Part shown: piece after piece, positions 1 to 11,659 of the stretch
Numbering within the stretch: the stretch's first letter is position 1
Layout: each line of letters begins with the position of its first letter
From: Prorocentrum cordatum
Taxonomy: Eukaryota; Sar; Dinophyceae; Prorocentrales; Prorocentraceae
DNA length: 64,000 nucleotides
Assembly (NCBI GenBank): GCA_963575745.1
Contig: CAUYUJ010019927.1
Span: forward strand, 31,001-95,000
Direction: 5' to 3'
Notes under the pieces: model-generated
Told to the model about the DNA's origin: nothing
Seen by the model: the letters and a program-made list of their open reading frames with translations, nothing else
Database searches by the model: none
Program-made: the position numbers and the translations under genes

Positions 1-65
1 TGCAAGAAGTGTGGCACACACGAGTGAAATGAAACGCTCGCTCGGGCGGATTGCACATGTAGGAA

Positions 66-1242
66 GTGCTCGTCTCCAAGGTGAAGCCCTACAGAGGTAA
101 GCCAGACAGCAAAGGTTCTGTCTCCAAGCTTCAGGGTGCACTGATGGAGGCCCCGTCCGTTGAGAAGCTGCTGAGCCAGGCTTGCCAGCTCGTCGCGGAC
201 CCGGCGCAGCAGAAGACCCTCCAGGAGCAGACGCAGAGGGCCGCAGCCAATGCCAGCGGGCATTGGCAGACTCTGTGCAGCTGGCGCCCGCAGAGGCGGT
301 GCGCCGTGCCGAGGGTGCTCGGAAGGATGCGGAGTTGAAGCTTGGTCAGGCTTCCGCTCAGGTTTCGAGACAATCTAGTCGGCTGAAGCTTGGTCGGTGT
401 CGAGACAAGTTGAAGTTTGGTCTTGGTCAGGATGCGAAGTTGAAGTTTGGTCGGTGCCGAGACAGTCTAGAGCGAGCTGAAGCCAAAGAGGCCGAAGCTC
501 CCAGAAGTATGGCTTCGGCAGAGGTCAGCAATAAGACGGCGGCAGCAGCACTGGCGCAGAAAGTACGGTTGTCCACTCGGCCCGATCCCAAGGTGTTGCA
601 GTCTGAGCCGATCAATGTGCAGGAGTCCCCCATCAACATCGGTTTCACATGGGACGAGAGTTTTTCTCCTCGCTCGATGATATTGAGCGCGATGGGGCGG
701 AGCGTGTTGCGTTGAGACAGTTCGAGAAGGACCTGAAGGCCACCAAAGAGACGTTGGCGAACAAGTCGGCCGACATGGCGAGGTGGAACCAGAAGGTCAC
801 GGAGCTCAAGAAGGCCATCGAGGAGAGGGCGGCCAAGAAGCGCAAGGAGGCAGCGGAGGTCGAGGGCGACGACGCGGCGTCGGGGGCAGGCGCGTCTTCG
901 AGTGCTTCGGGAACGCCAGCGGCCAGGACGCCGACGGACGCCGAGATCCAGCAGGAGATGAAGCGCATCAAGCAGGCGCGGGAGGCCGCCGAGGCAGCTG
1001 CGCGCGGCGCAGCAGCAACCGACGGCGAGCCCGCGGGCGGCCGGGGCCAGCGAGGTCCAGGCCCCGCCGAAGGTGGGCCGACGCCTTCGGCGCCTGCAGG
1101 GGCGGAGTCGGCGGCGACGCCAGTGGTGGCCCAAGAGCCCGCTGGCGTGGTCGAGGAGAAGTGCGACGTGGAGGATTGCAAGATGTTTTTCGCGAGCACC
1201 ACGACTTTGGGACGGAAAGCGTCGAAGTTTCTATCCAGCTAG
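66..1242 (+). pseudogene. Decayed LINE ORF1-like coiled-coil coding remnant
   Basis: Three + frames (66-338, about 270-640, 649-1242) read as one Ala/Lys/Glu-rich helical protein if frame changes are allowed near 280 and 650. The last piece has a charged helical stretch (REFFSSLDDIERD, later KVTELKKAIEERAAKKRKE), then an Ala/Gly/Pro/Ser-rich tail. This order matches the ORF1 at 53582-54826, and an endonuclease remnant follows directly downstream on the same strand, as in a LINE. A short internal duplication (AAGTTTGGTC around 360-470) adds noise. I infer a LINE ORF1 relic; an unrelated coiled-coil gene is possible. No intact start or zinc finger is visible. Confidence 0.42.
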
Positions 1243-1505
1243 TCGCACCTCTCGCAGCATCAAGTCATGGGTTTAGTTGGGACGCACACTTCGGGCAGAG
1301 GTGCTACCAGAGATGAGTGGGCGCGCAAGGCGCAGCAGATTCACTGGCGATTTCTGGACAACGGTGCACGTCCAACGGGCAAAGGCAGCACAGCTCCTGG
1401 CCAAGCTCGAGCTTGTGAAGGCTGCTTCTCGCGCGCAACTATCGTCATGTCCATCAAGTTGCTGACAAGCCCCGAGATCTACCTAGTTTCTGTCTCCCTG
1501 ATGCA

Positions 1506-2036
1506 GTGGACTACGACGGTTGCATGGCGGTTGTGGTCCACCAGCAAGGGTACTATTTCGGGCTCATCGTATACTACGGGTACTGCACGGTCGGGCTCAG
1601 AGGCGACAACACAGGGCGCATGGCGCGCCCTGGGGCTTCCGCACGCTGCCTGCAATTACCGTGGGCTATCGTGGGCGACTGGGACATTGATGCGAGTCGA
1701 ATGTTGAAGCCGAGATTTCTCCAGTAGCTGAACGGGCATGTTGTGAGAGCTCCTGCGCAGTACACGTATGCTCGTAGCAAAGGGCAGTCGCACATTGACA
1801 ATTTTGTTGCCAGCGCACCACGCTTGCCGTACATCAACTCAACTGAGGCGGTCGATGCCGCCCCATGGAAGCCCCACTGCGGGTTGTTCATCTCAGTTCG
1901 TCAATCCGGTTTGCAATTAGTGACGCGTTCTGTTTGTCGCACCGAGTCTGCCACAGTCCAGTCGGCCACGGACTCACCACACCTTAGGGTCGAAGTCGCA
2001 GCAGGCAAAGCAGGAGCAGAGGGCGCGCAGTTGTGA
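1506..2036 (+). pseudogene. LINE APE-type endonuclease remnant
   Basis: One frame broken by a single TAG at 1725-1727. It keeps the C-terminal half of an APE-like endonuclease domain: WAIVGDWDIDAS (the GDxN-type block, here D for N), then SHIDNFVAS (the S/H-x-I-D motif), then PWKPHCGLFI (the block holding the catalytic His). These blocks occur in this order in non-LTR ORF2 proteins of dinoflagellates as I remember them. The N-terminal half of the domain is not readable, and no RT follows before the opposite-strand gene at 2736-5910. It is a dead fragment, probably of the same element as the ORF1 remnant upstream. Confidence 0.6.
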
Positions 2037-2339
2037 GATGCATGTCCCTCTAAGAGGCTGAGGGTGCGAAACACTGCGAGATACCTGTTAGATAGAAACG
2101 GAGGTACGAAAGGAGATACGTGCAAAGTATGCGTTCGATGTCGGCGCCGCGAGGGCCAGTAACATTGGATACTGGAAATATACCCGAAGATGTTCGTTGA
2201 GGGAGTGGGTACGAAGCTGGACAGAGTAAAAGTAATCGCCCGACTATCGATTAGCAGTTTGATGGCGCATGCAACGCAGCACGCAGCGCAGGATACCACG
2301 CAACGTTACGCAATTTACCCGGCGCGACTGCGAGCATAC

Positions 2340-2625
2340 ACCCCCCGAAGATTTCTCAAGATGGCCCAGAGACGGCTCCATGACGGCCAAGACGTTCCCG
2401 ATCTTGATCTAGCAAGGCCAAAAAGTCGGCCTGAGCGCTCCAAGGAAACCCACGATGTATCCCAAGGCGGCCAAGAGAGCCCGAGAAGCACCAATACGGC
2501 CTGAAGATCTCTTCAAAGCGGTTCCAGCTCCACCGAAGACTGCCTCAGATGACCCCCAACGGCTTGACCCTAGATGCCCCCCTAAAGGCCCATAGAGAGG
2601 CTCAAGAGTCCCACGAAAGGCAGCC
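2340..2625. repeat. Degenerate CCAAGAGGCCC-type low-complexity repeat
   Basis: Imperfect repeats of CCAAGA/CGGCC with a period near 11-12 bases, the same family seen at 8870-9340, 11266-11420, 44990-45390 and 61570-63930. The preceding 2037-2340 holds no recognisable gene. The repeat separates the LINE endonuclease remnant from the end of the - strand broken gene. Confidence 0.5.
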
Positions 2626-2735
2626 AGTGCTCTCTCGTCTCCCCCAGGACTTCATTGTTTCTCATCCTTTGTTTCAGCAGCTGCCGCGCCACCTGCTGGC
2701 GGTCGCAGCCGCTGCCCTGCGGAGACGCCTGCCGA

Positions 2736-5700
2736 TCACGGCACCTGGGCGGCGTCGAACGCCCACTTGCGCACGGCAGCTTGCATCTCGCACGAGCTGT
2801 TGCCAAGCGACGGGTGGTCCGTGACCGCTTTCAGCGCCTTGCGAAGCTCCCTCCGCAGCTCGGCACCGTTCTGATCCTTCTGATGCGCACCCCAAGCGCG
2901 CAGAGCCTTGGCCGTCGCCCGCGCGACGCTGGCAGCCTTCATCACTTTGTTGCTGGACTCGAGGATGCACTCCTGCATGGGAACTCAGAAGCTCGTGGGC
3001 GGCGGCCACCTCCTTCTGAGCAACCTCGAGACCCTGGGCCTTCTGGGAGAAGGCGTCGCCGTCTAGCTCTGCAACTGCTGCCATGAAAATCGGCCTGACC
3101 ACGTCGAAGTCATCCGCCTTCGCTTCTGGGATCTCACCGGTCCAGCTCGCGTCACCGGATGCTCCTACACTGGCGACCCCCTTGATGCTATCCGTCGCGG
3201 CAGCCAACGCAGCCAGCGCAGCGTTGAGATACTCCACCTGAAACTCTGCCTTCAGCAAGCCAACCTCATTCATGAAGTCGATCATGCCCTGGCACGGTGG
3301 TCTGTCACCAACGCGCTGCACAGAATAGTGCTGTCGTTCAGCAACGATGCAATTACGATCACCGGGTCCTCTGCAGCAGTCCTCGAAGCTAGATCGGGGC
3401 CCAGCCCCTCGAACTTTGCGACGGTCGTGGGAGCATCACTCCACGCGGCCATGCAACCGATGAACTTGGTGAGAGAATCCTCGATGGCGCCGCCCACCTT
3501 CGGTCGAAGCAGGTCCCTGGCCGACGTAGACAGCTGCAGGATCGGGTCGAGGGTGCGCGGGGTCGCACCAGTGGCATCCTTAGCGAAGGCGAGCGCAACC
3601 TCGGCGAGAGACCAAATTCTGGATTCCCCCCACTATACGAGCCACCTCCTTCCCCTCCCGTCCGCCTCACCTAGCCCATCATGCCCATCCACGCTCCTAC
3701 ATCTGCAGCATTTGACTCTCACCACTGCCAGCCTGAATGAACCCTCCGAGCTTGCCCATGGCGTCGTCGTCGAGCTCCGCGCCCGCCTGGCTGGCGTCCA
3801 TCACCGCGTGGTGGATAGTTCCCACGGCGTTGGTGGTCACGTCCTTCGGCTCCATGGCCTGAGAGTTCTCGAGCAGGGAGGACAGGGTGTTCGCGTAGTC
3901 CGATTTGCCGACTTCAGCCATGGCCACTTCGCAAGTCCAGAGGCGCGAAGACCAGATCTCAGCATTGTCGGGCAGGACGGTGAAAGCCTGCTTGAGACGC
4001 TGTTCTGCCAGCACAAGCTTATTGCAAGCATCTGCGTCGGCGGCGTTCGGGTTCGCGATGTTCAGTCAGAGAATGAGTTCCTCGAGCGACTTAGTCAGCA
4101 GCGTGCTCAGGTGCTCGAATTGTTCCCGCCATGCACTTGCTGCGCATCTCATCCATCTGGGTCAGCATGTTTCCGAGAAGACCGCTCCTCCCAGCGGCAG
4201 CTGCGCCCGTGCGAAGCTCCTCCTCCTGCGCAGGAAGGCTTGCCAAGATCTCCTCGGTGAAGCTGTGCTTCGCGCCGATATCCTTCAATAGCCCGTCGCG
4301 GTCAGGCATGAACTTCAATGACTGGCCACCCTTGCCCCTGCTGGAGCCGATGGCAATGGTGCGAATCAGCTCAGGATAGCCGGCAACAAACGAGGGATCC
4401 ACCAACGCTGTCAGGCCATTCGCGGACAACTCCAGGTCGGCCACCGTCTTGTCGAAGTCCTCGCCGTCTCCCCGATCTGCGATCATGGCGCAATACCTGA
4501 GGCATGCGTCGGCGATGCTCTGCGCGCCTTGCTCCCCAAATTCGCCCAGCTCCACGACGCCAGACAACGGCCTCTCCGACATCGACTCGGAACGGCTAAT
4601 CTTCTCATCGCTCGAACAGTCCAGGAAGCAGAGCTGCGGCCTGTTACCATCGAACGTCGTCTTCTCGGGCCCGCCCCACGGCACGGTAGCATGGAAGAAC
4701 ATGTTTGCGTCTTAGGGTTTCAGGGCGTCTGCCAGACTGCCGTCACAATACCTGCGCCAAAGCTGGAACTTCAGGTTGTTCGGAATGAAAACGCCACCGT
4801 GTTGATGCTCTTTGACCGCGGTCTCGAGCACGCCGACGTCCACCTCTGAAGTGCGGCTGCTTGCCAGGGTCTCGGCTTGCTTCGCGATCTCCAGGTGCTT
4901 CGACCGACTCCCGGCCCTGGCGTCGCCCTTGCGCTGGAAGAGATCGCGGGGGTCGCTGCGCCACCGCCTCTCACGGCCGGCCCATGTTCTCGTTCCTCAT
5001 GATCTCATCGACGCCGTAAGCGCTGATCCTCCGCTGCACGAGGTCGTCTCGATCTGCATCTGCGATTGGTAAGCCGCCCTCCATGGGCACCCGCTGGCCC
5101 CCGCTGCCCCTGCCGATGATACCGCCTGTCGCGCTCTAAGAGATGGCGCACACGGCGCCATCGCCAGCTCGAGAAGCACCAGGGTAGCGCCTCTTCGCAG
5201 CAGGAGTCAAGCCAAACGTCGACATGCTACCCAAGACTGCATGGCGATTGAGGTTGGGCGCGCGGGCTGTCTTAACTGCCTCCGCCGCCTCTGCAGCAAC
5301 CTCCTCGTCGTCCTCCTCAAACGGCTCATCCAGCTCGTCGAGGTTGCCCGCGTCGGGTTTGCTGGGTTAGCGGCCAGACCCGTTAAGCCTGCGGGCGCCA
5401 TCCCCGTCCACGTTGCCGAGCGCGCCCATGAGCATCGCTGCCATGGGGCTGCAGCTCATGGCGCCCACTTCGACCCCGCGCACCTCGCAGGACTTCTTCA
5501 CCAGATCCGAGATGTCCCATGGCGCAGTCCCCATCTCGACCGCAGCTTCTTTGGTCCCCTTTGCCTTCAGCATCTCGGACTTGGCGAAATCAAAGACGAT
5601 GTCCGCATGCTGCTCGTACACCTGGGCGCCGCTGGCCATGGCGACGGTAGCCCTCTCGACGTCTGACGCGTTGGTGAAGTTGAATTATGTGAACGGCCTC

Positions 5701-5910
5701 GCTGGGTTACGGGTTGTTGTTGACGCCCACGAGATCCTGCATCTTGATGCCGATGCGCTCCGGCGAGACTGACAGCAGATCCTTCAGCTGAGCCCGACTC
5801 GGTCCTGCCATGCTCTTCGTCACTGTGACCTCGTAGCCGGTGTACGACGACGTGCTGGCCTTGCGGTTGCCAGGGCCCGGTTCTGGCCTGGTCTTACCTA
5901 GGCAGTGCAT
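2736..5910 (-). pseudogene. Broken unknown protein gene
   Basis: On - the sequence reads, from 5910 to 2736, as one acidic, Ala-rich protein of unknown family in at least ten blocks, for example TGYEVTVTKSMAGPSRAQL, DELDEPFEEDDEEVAAEA, KHLEIAKQAETLASS, EQRLKQAFTVLPDNAE and GGAIEDSLTKFIG. Several blocks join in the same frame across a stop: TAA after NGSGR (near 5362), TAG after GAVCAIS (near 5120), TAA after LADALKP (near 4714). Other joins need a frame change (near 5690, 4960, 4120, 3680, 2980). That many breaks points to a pseudogene. I tested a GT-AG intron near 3600-3700 and its phase did not fit. No domain is recognised; the protein looks soluble and helical. Confidence 0.5.
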
Positions 5911-5919
5911 CGCGCAGCG

Positions 5920-7452
5920 GCTTCAGATGTGGAGGACGGAGTCTAGGCTGCATGCGGATATCCAGCGTGCGTGGGGCAGTATGGGTCAGTTCCTTGCAGG
6001 GGTGCCCGAGGCCTTGAGGTCCAGACACATTCGAGGGCCAATCTCGGCCACCATCGCGTAGTTGCTTCAAGCGGGGTGTATTCCACCCTCAGCTGCTGAG
6101 TGGGACACCACGAATGGTTGCATCATGCTTGGAATGTTTCTGCCGCGGGGATCGTAAGTCATGACCAGATGGTGCCTCTCTTGTCGGAGTTTGAGGAGAT
6201 GCTCGCAGCAAGGCAGTGGCGAGAAGCAGCGCAATTGCATTGTGGGCGGATTTGGTATGTTAAGTTACTGTCAGTCTTTGGCGAGCATATCTCAAGCTCG
6301 CAAAGGACGACAGCTGGTCGAACTCATGATTTCTATTCCTGGTGGGGGCTCGTGGCCAAACGAACGGAAGTGTCAAGCGAAGTTGTGAGATCGTGTTTCA
6401 GACGTATGCGACCGCTGCAAAGAATCGGTGGGCACGGCATATCATCGTACGTGGGAGTGCCCGCGCAACGATAGAGGCCGTGCTTTCACCGATTCAGATC
6501 ATCTTGTGGCGCGCGCAGGAGTTGAGAGGGATAGTTCCACGTGCTTTTGGACAAGAGGCGTCATCCCAGCCAGTTGGACATGGGTACCCGAGCCAGACTC
6601 TGAGCCGCAGTGGGACGTCGGCAACATGGCTGGACCACTCACTGCAAACAGCTTGGGTATCGGCACGCGTGCAGCACCTTTGCTTGCAGCTGGGGATGCA
6701 TCTGTTGGGCGGACTCGCGCGACATACGGTTGCGCCGTGTCGGCCTTGGGATCGTTGTGTTGTAGAGTTTCTCTCCAGTGAAGGTTGGACCGCTTATGTT
6801 GGGACCGCTGTGGGTCTCGCAGTCGCAGCAGACGGCACCGCGAGGTGAACTTCAGTGTCTTGCCACAGCTATTGAGTTTCGCAAGGTGTGCTGGTATACG
6901 TTACGGATAACGATGAGGTGTGTAGAGGATTGTGGCAGGCTTTGTATTCGAACCCCACAGGTCAGAACGCTGATTCATGGAGGTGTATCAGCAATCTTGT
7001 CTATCCAGTCACGCTCGCCAGCTGACGTCGTGGTGTTTCAAGTGTCTTCCCATGTTTCTCTTCGGGGGTATGTGGCTCGCGGCGTCGCAAGCTGGTTGGT
7101 GCAAGGCATCGAAGTGGTGGACAAGCTGGCAGATGTGGCAGCAGCGAGGTGCAGGGTCCCCGAGTCTCACAGGGCGAGAGTCGCCACAGTCAAACGTGAT
7201 GCGTCACTCGTTCGACGGCGACTGTTCCGAGCTGCGCTGCTGGTCATACAGCATGAGACGAGCCTGAAGCGAGAGGCACGGAGAGCGAGGATCGCTGAGG
7301 GAAAGCCTGTTGCTCCCCCTCCTCCTCATCCGTGTCCCCCTCCTGCTCCGAATAGCGTTGAACGCTTCGCGACGGCACATTCCCTTGGAGAGGATAGGAG
7401 GTATTGTAGTGTGTGTAAAGGTAGTGCTTACATCTCGAGCGCGACTGACTAG
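5920..7452 (+). pseudogene. LINE ORF2 C-terminal remnant (zinc region and RNase H)
   Basis: Frames on + reproduce the part of a dinoflagellate LINE ORF2 that follows RT. About 5985-6120 reads GQFLAGVPEALRSRHIRGP then ISATIA and, after a stop, LLQAGCIPPSAAEWDTTNG (the GP-xx-AT-x-LLQ-G-x-P block). About 6380-6460 holds CFRRMRPLQRIGG followed in another frame by YHRTWECP, the C/H zinc-like region. About 7010-7250 holds the end of an RNase H domain (VFQVSSHVSLRGY, VVDKLADVAAARC). The frame changes several times. RT and endonuclease are absent upstream. It may be the 3' part of the element whose 5' part is at 66-2036, split by the intervening region, or a separate 5'-truncated copy. Confidence 0.6.
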
Positions 7453-7794
7453 GTCGTGTAAAGTGAATGTATGTCGTTGCGCGATATTAATGGTCGGCTT
7501 TTGAGGCTCCTCCGAGGACGACAAATACTATCGCTGGCGGTTGGGCCCACCCCTCGCACGCAATGTTATATCACGTATCTCCAGGAATCTGGTACTGAGC
7601 TTCGTGCGGTCACTTCGGTCAGTCTCAGATCAGGGGACTTGGGGTGCCGTGCAAGCCGTTTCCCATTCCGAAGAGTCGTCGGGAGTATATCGATAGAATC
7701 TCACGTGATCTTTTCCCAAGACTTAGCTGGGGAGCGGAAGTGGTTGTTGACATCTGTCAAGGCGGTAATCCAAGTAATCCCTTCCTCCGATTCC

Positions 7795-8360
7795 TCCCCC
7801 CTTCCGAAGCGCGCGCCAAAAAACAACATCGTCGGGTCCGCTGTTATTGTGGAGTGGGGCACAAAAGAAGGGTTGGAAAGAAGGGAAAAGAGGAGGAAAC
7901 GGAAGGAGGAAGGAGGAGGATGAGGAAGAGGGAGAACGGAGGAGGGAACAGGAAACAATCTCAGATGTCACCCCAAAGCGTGAGAACGGCGCGGGGGAGG
8001 GAGCCGAATCCATGCCATGGCTAACAGAACCAGCGCACGACCAAGTTCACTGTACTTTCACGATCCGATTGACTGCGCACGTGGCAGCCACATGCTGATG
8101 TTGTACGACGTGCGTATCCAGCAAGAACGGTTGCACGAACTGCTGCGTACATCTGTGAGACCCCTTTGCAAAGAACCCATTCGCCCGAATATGACTGGTG
8201 GCGGGCGTATGGCCTGGCCCCTGCTCCAAAGCGCGGCTCGCCTCTTTTTACTTTCTCCACGTCAGGTGCTCGGCCCGACCGTTCATGTTCTTCCCCCACG
8301 GATGACGGGGCGCTCGGACGGAAGCTTGTCCGCCTGAGAGAAGAAAGGTCAATAATGACG
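7795..8360. repeat. Dispersed repeat A, copy 1
   Basis: A 0.57-kb sequence matching 49630-50285: both have a GAAGCGCGCGC/GAGGCGCGCGC start, a purine-rich block, then CAGATGTCACCCCAAAGCGT and a largely identical stretch to GACGCGA(T/C)TCGAAGGATT. Reading frames in both copies are broken and not shared, so it looks non-coding. In copy 2 it is followed directly by repeat H, which copy 1 lacks. 7453-7794 is probably the 3' flank of the LINE remnant; I see nothing else there. Confidence 0.75.
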
Positions 8361-8520
8361 CGATTCGAAGGATTACGATGCACCCCGCAATTGTGGATCA
8401 GAGTAGTGAGGGAGCGGCCGGGACGTCGGCAGTCTGCGAGGCTCTGAAGAAGCCCGCCGCAGGCGCCAAATTTTTACAACTCCTACACCGACTCGACGCA
8501 AGCGCCGATTTTTCGTTAAA

Positions 8521-8715
8521 GCAACGTGGGTGGGTCGCAGGGTGGGTCGAGTGTGGGTCGCGGGTGGGTCACGGCCGGGTCGCGGGTGGGTCGCGTGTGG
8601 GTCGCGGGTGGGTCGCAGGTGGGTCGCGGGTGGGTTGCGAGGTGGGTCGCGGGTGAGTCGCGAGTGGAACATGGGTGGGTCGCGGTCCGGGTCGCGGGGG
8701 GGGCAATTTCGCCGG
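8521..8715. repeat. GTGGGTCGCGG minisatellite
   Basis: About 16 imperfect units of GTGGGTCGCGG / GTGGGTCGCAG, 11-12 bases each. It produces long spurious Pro-Thr-His or Gly-Ser-Arg frames on both strands. No gene. Confidence 0.85.
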
Positions 8716-9340
8716 GCCAACGGGCCAGAGACGTGCTAAGGTTCCCCGCCAAAGGCTCACAATATTTCCAGTTCGCGCGCGCGTGGCGGCCCCTGGGGAC
8801 CCCTGAACGAAAAAGACCCCGGCCGATGCCCCCGGCGATGCCCAGGCGATGCCCGGCTGACTCCCCATGGCGATCCATAAGAGCGCCAAGAGGGCGCCAG
8901 GACGCCCCGTACACGGCCCAAGAAGCCCCGAGTCGCCGAAAAATCGCTCCAAGACGTTCAAGATGGTCTCCAGATGGCCGGCCCCAGAGGCCTCGGAAAA
9001 AACCCAAGAGAGACTCAAGAGGCTCTCCAAGAGGGCCCCAACAGGCAAAAATCGCCCCATTCCCTCGGGGAAATATACTTTTTTCGCATGTACGACGTTT
9101 GGGGGTTCACAGCGTCCAGAACTGCCCCAGAGGCCTCCAACATCGTCCCCAGACGGCCCAACACGCCCCCAAAATGGGACCACGAGAGCCCAAGAGGCCC
9201 CAAGACGGCCCAAAAGGGCACCATGACGCCCCAAGAGGGGCTCAATAAGGGCAGCAGGAACCGAAAAGTCCAACCTCCAGCCCCAAGAAGCCCCCAGGAG
9301 GCCCCAAGAGGCTCCCAAGAGGCCCCAAGAGGCCCTAGGC
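8716..9340. repeat. GC-rich block plus CCAAGAGGCCCC repeat
   Basis: 8716-8865 resembles 11020-11180 (GGGCCAGAGRCGTG...TCGCGCGCGCG...GGCGGCCCC), a two-copy dispersed repeat. From about 8870 it turns into the 11-12 base CCAAGAGGCCCC / CCAAGACGGCCC repeat, on + here. The open frames across it are compositional artefacts. Confidence 0.65.
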
Positions 9341-9344
9341 TGGA

Positions 9345-9603
9345 GCTCCAAAGTCTTCTTGGCCGCATCCTGGACCTTCCAGGCGAACACACTCGAGTGG
9401 TCCTTGGCTGCTTTCAAGCTCTGCTGGTGAAAATCCTGCAGTACCTGAGCTGGCGCGTGCGATAGAGCTCCCTTCTTGGCGAAAAAATCAGCCCGTTGTT
9501 CTCGTAACTCGGGGGGCACGGCCCAAACTTGTGACCACCCACCTTCGCACGTAACAAAGAAAAAAGTGCGAGCCCCGGGAGGAGCCTTCAAATTGAAAAA
9601 CAC
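9345..9603 (-). pseudogene. Possible short coding remnant of unknown origin
   Basis: On - an 86-residue stretch with normal protein composition (ELREQRADFFAKKGALS, then LQDFHQQSLKAAKDHSS) stands out from the low-complexity sequence on both sides, into which the frame then runs. I recognise no family. It may be a scrap of a captured gene or retroelement. Its right end lies in a segment (9560-9650) that resembles the 3' end of a repeat at 20140-20245, so the first residues may be non-coding. Confidence 0.25.
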
Positions 9604-9659
9604 AAGGTGCCCTGGATGGGGGGATCAACCACAAATATTCGTTGAAATGAATGTTCAAC

Positions 9660-9664
9660 AACTG

Positions 9665-9709
<45 letters not shown>

Positions 9710-9710
9710 G
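9660..9710. repeat. (AAC)n microsatellite
   Basis: About 14 AAC units. As elsewhere in the window it sits at a junction: upstream is GGGGGATCAACCACAAATATTCG, a variant of the 3' end seen before other AAC tracts, and downstream a new dispersed repeat begins. Confidence 0.95.
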
Positions 9711-11020
9711 TCATTTTACCCTCATGCGCGATGTAGCTTCCACACGAAGCATGCGACCATCATGATAATAATCCACATCATAGGGGGCTCTTGTTCTATA
9801 GCGGGGTCCGTTATTCCCATTCCCAGATCTCCCGCCCAATGAAGTCTTGCAAACACCTACTCCGAGGAAGTTCAACATATCCCACATCGAAAACACATGC
9901 CCGCGCCTTGCTGCGTCGATGCGAAACTGCCAGTGGAACCCCAGCGAAGGGTAAAGCACAAGGAAGCACCGAACAACAGAATTGCTTTGGTGGGGGTTGT
10001 CGGCGATGAGGCAAGGACCTGGCCCTGAATAGAAAGGGAGGAAGTCTCGAGCAAGACTGCTGCTGTTGATGGGAGCGGCGCCAATGCTGAAGGGAGTAGG
10101 GCGCCAGTCCAGCGTAAAACGGAAACGACGTCTCGGGCAGGAACGCTGGCTTTGTTGGGACGGCGGCTCTTCGGCGGCGAGGAGGAACACCGCCTTGAGT
10201 AAGAAAGGCGGAAGCATCGAACGGGAGCCGTGGTTTTGTCGGGACGAGGGCTGCCGGCGGCGAGGAACAGCTCCGTCCCGAGGAAAAAGAAAAGGAAACC
10301 TCGAGCGGGAGCGTTGTTCTTGCTGGGAGCGGCGCCAATTCAAAAGCGATTAGGGCGCCAGTCCAGCGTAAAACGGAAAGAAGTCTCGGGCGGGAGCGCT
10401 GGTTTTGTCGGGGCGGCGGCTGTCGGCGGCGAGGAGGAACACCGCCTTGAGTAAGAAAGGCGGAAGCATCGAACGGGAGCCGTGGTTTTGTGGGGACGAG
10501 GGCTGTCGGCGGCGAGGAACAGCAACGTCCTCAGGAAAAAAAGGAAAAAGCCTCGAGCGGGAGCGTTGTTATTGCTGGGAGCGGCGCCAACGCTGAAGAG
10601 AATTGGGCGCCAGCCCAGCGTGAAACGGAAGGAAATCTCGGGCGGGAGCGCTGGTTTTGTCGGGGCAGCGGTTTTCGGCGGCGAGGAGAGGCACCGCCTT
10701 GAATGGAAAAGAGAAAAAACTTAAGCGGGAGCGTTGTTTTTGCTTGGGGGCCGGCGCCGATGAGAAAGACTGGCGCGCCAGTCCAAGGAAAACGGAAGGA
10801 AATGTCGAGCGGGAACGCTGGTTTTGTTTGGACGGCGGCTTTCGAACACCAGCCCTGGGTAAAAAAGGAGAAATTCTCGAACGGGAGCGTTGTTGTTGTT
10901 GGGGGGTCGGTTTTGGCGGCCCCCCAAACCGCTCGAGCACGAGTCTCATTTTCAATGAAAATGTAGCCGGCGCCTCGGCGAGAGCGCCAGGGCGCCTGTA
11001 AGGGGTCCAACAATCATTTA
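9711..11020. mobile_element. Non-coding dispersed repeat X, copy 1 (about 1.3 kb)
   Basis: It begins directly after an AAC tract. Its first 140 bases match 17560-17700 (CATTTTACC...CGCTTCCACACG...ATATCTCCCGCCCA). The middle (9860-10930) is a degenerate array of 80-90 base units around GGAAGTCTCGAGCGGGAGCG(T/C)TG. It ends with CATTTTCAATGAAAATGTAGCCGGCGCC...GTCCAACAAT, almost identical to the end of copy 2 near 19010-19080. No protein is plausible: frames exist on both strands through the array. I infer a non-autonomous retroelement or satellite-bearing composite. Confidence 0.5.
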
Positions 11021-11430
11021 ATTCGCCGGCCCCACGGGCCAGAGGCGTGTTAAGATCCCCGGCAACTACTCAACAATATTTGTAATTCGCGCGCGCGGGG
11101 CGGCCCCCGGGGGCCCCCGGACGGAAAAAAACACGGTCGATCCCCGGCCGGGCCCCGGCCGGGTCCTGGGCGATCCCCAGAGGGGGGGGGTATTTCTCGC
11201 CTCCCCTCACGAGGACCGTGACCTCCGAGGGGGTGGCTGCAATAGACTACCCCCCCCCGCCCCAAAGGGCTCCCAAGAGCCCACTAAAAGGCCCAGGGGT
11301 GCCGAAGACGCCGCCAAAAAGGCCCAAAACGCTCCCAAGAAGCCCCCAAGAGGCGCCAAAGACATCTCCAAGAGGCCCCAAATAGCGCTCCAAGGACGGC
11401 GGAATGAACGAAACGGCTCAATAATTAACA
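11021..11430. repeat. GC-rich dispersed block and CCAAGAGGCC repeat
   Basis: 11030-11190 resembles 8716-8865. 11266-11420 is the CCAAGAGGCCC repeat on +. No coding potential beyond composition. Confidence 0.55.
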
Positions 11431-11445
11431 CTCAGCATTGAAACC

Positions 11446-11450
11446 AACAA

Positions 11451-11535
<85 letters not shown>

Positions 11536-11552
11536 CACTACTACTACTACTA

Positions 11553-11621
<69 letters not shown>

Positions 11622-11645
11622 TAACTACAACAACAACAACAACAA
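11446..11645. repeat. Compound (AAC)n(ACT)n(AAC)n microsatellite
   Basis: Two AAC tracts flank about 40 ACT units, giving 200 bases of trinucleotide repeat. Confidence 0.97.
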
Positions 11646-11659
11646 AACAACAATCGCTT

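Noticed and set aside
3600-3720. GT-AG intron joining two blocks of the broken - strand gene
   Set aside because: All candidate GT donors leave phase 1, while the CCAG acceptor needs phase 2.
2736-5910. Stop codon reassignment to explain in-frame TAA/TAG/TGA
   Set aside because: Frame changes are present as well and all three stops are involved; decay is simpler. Other genes in the window use stops normally.
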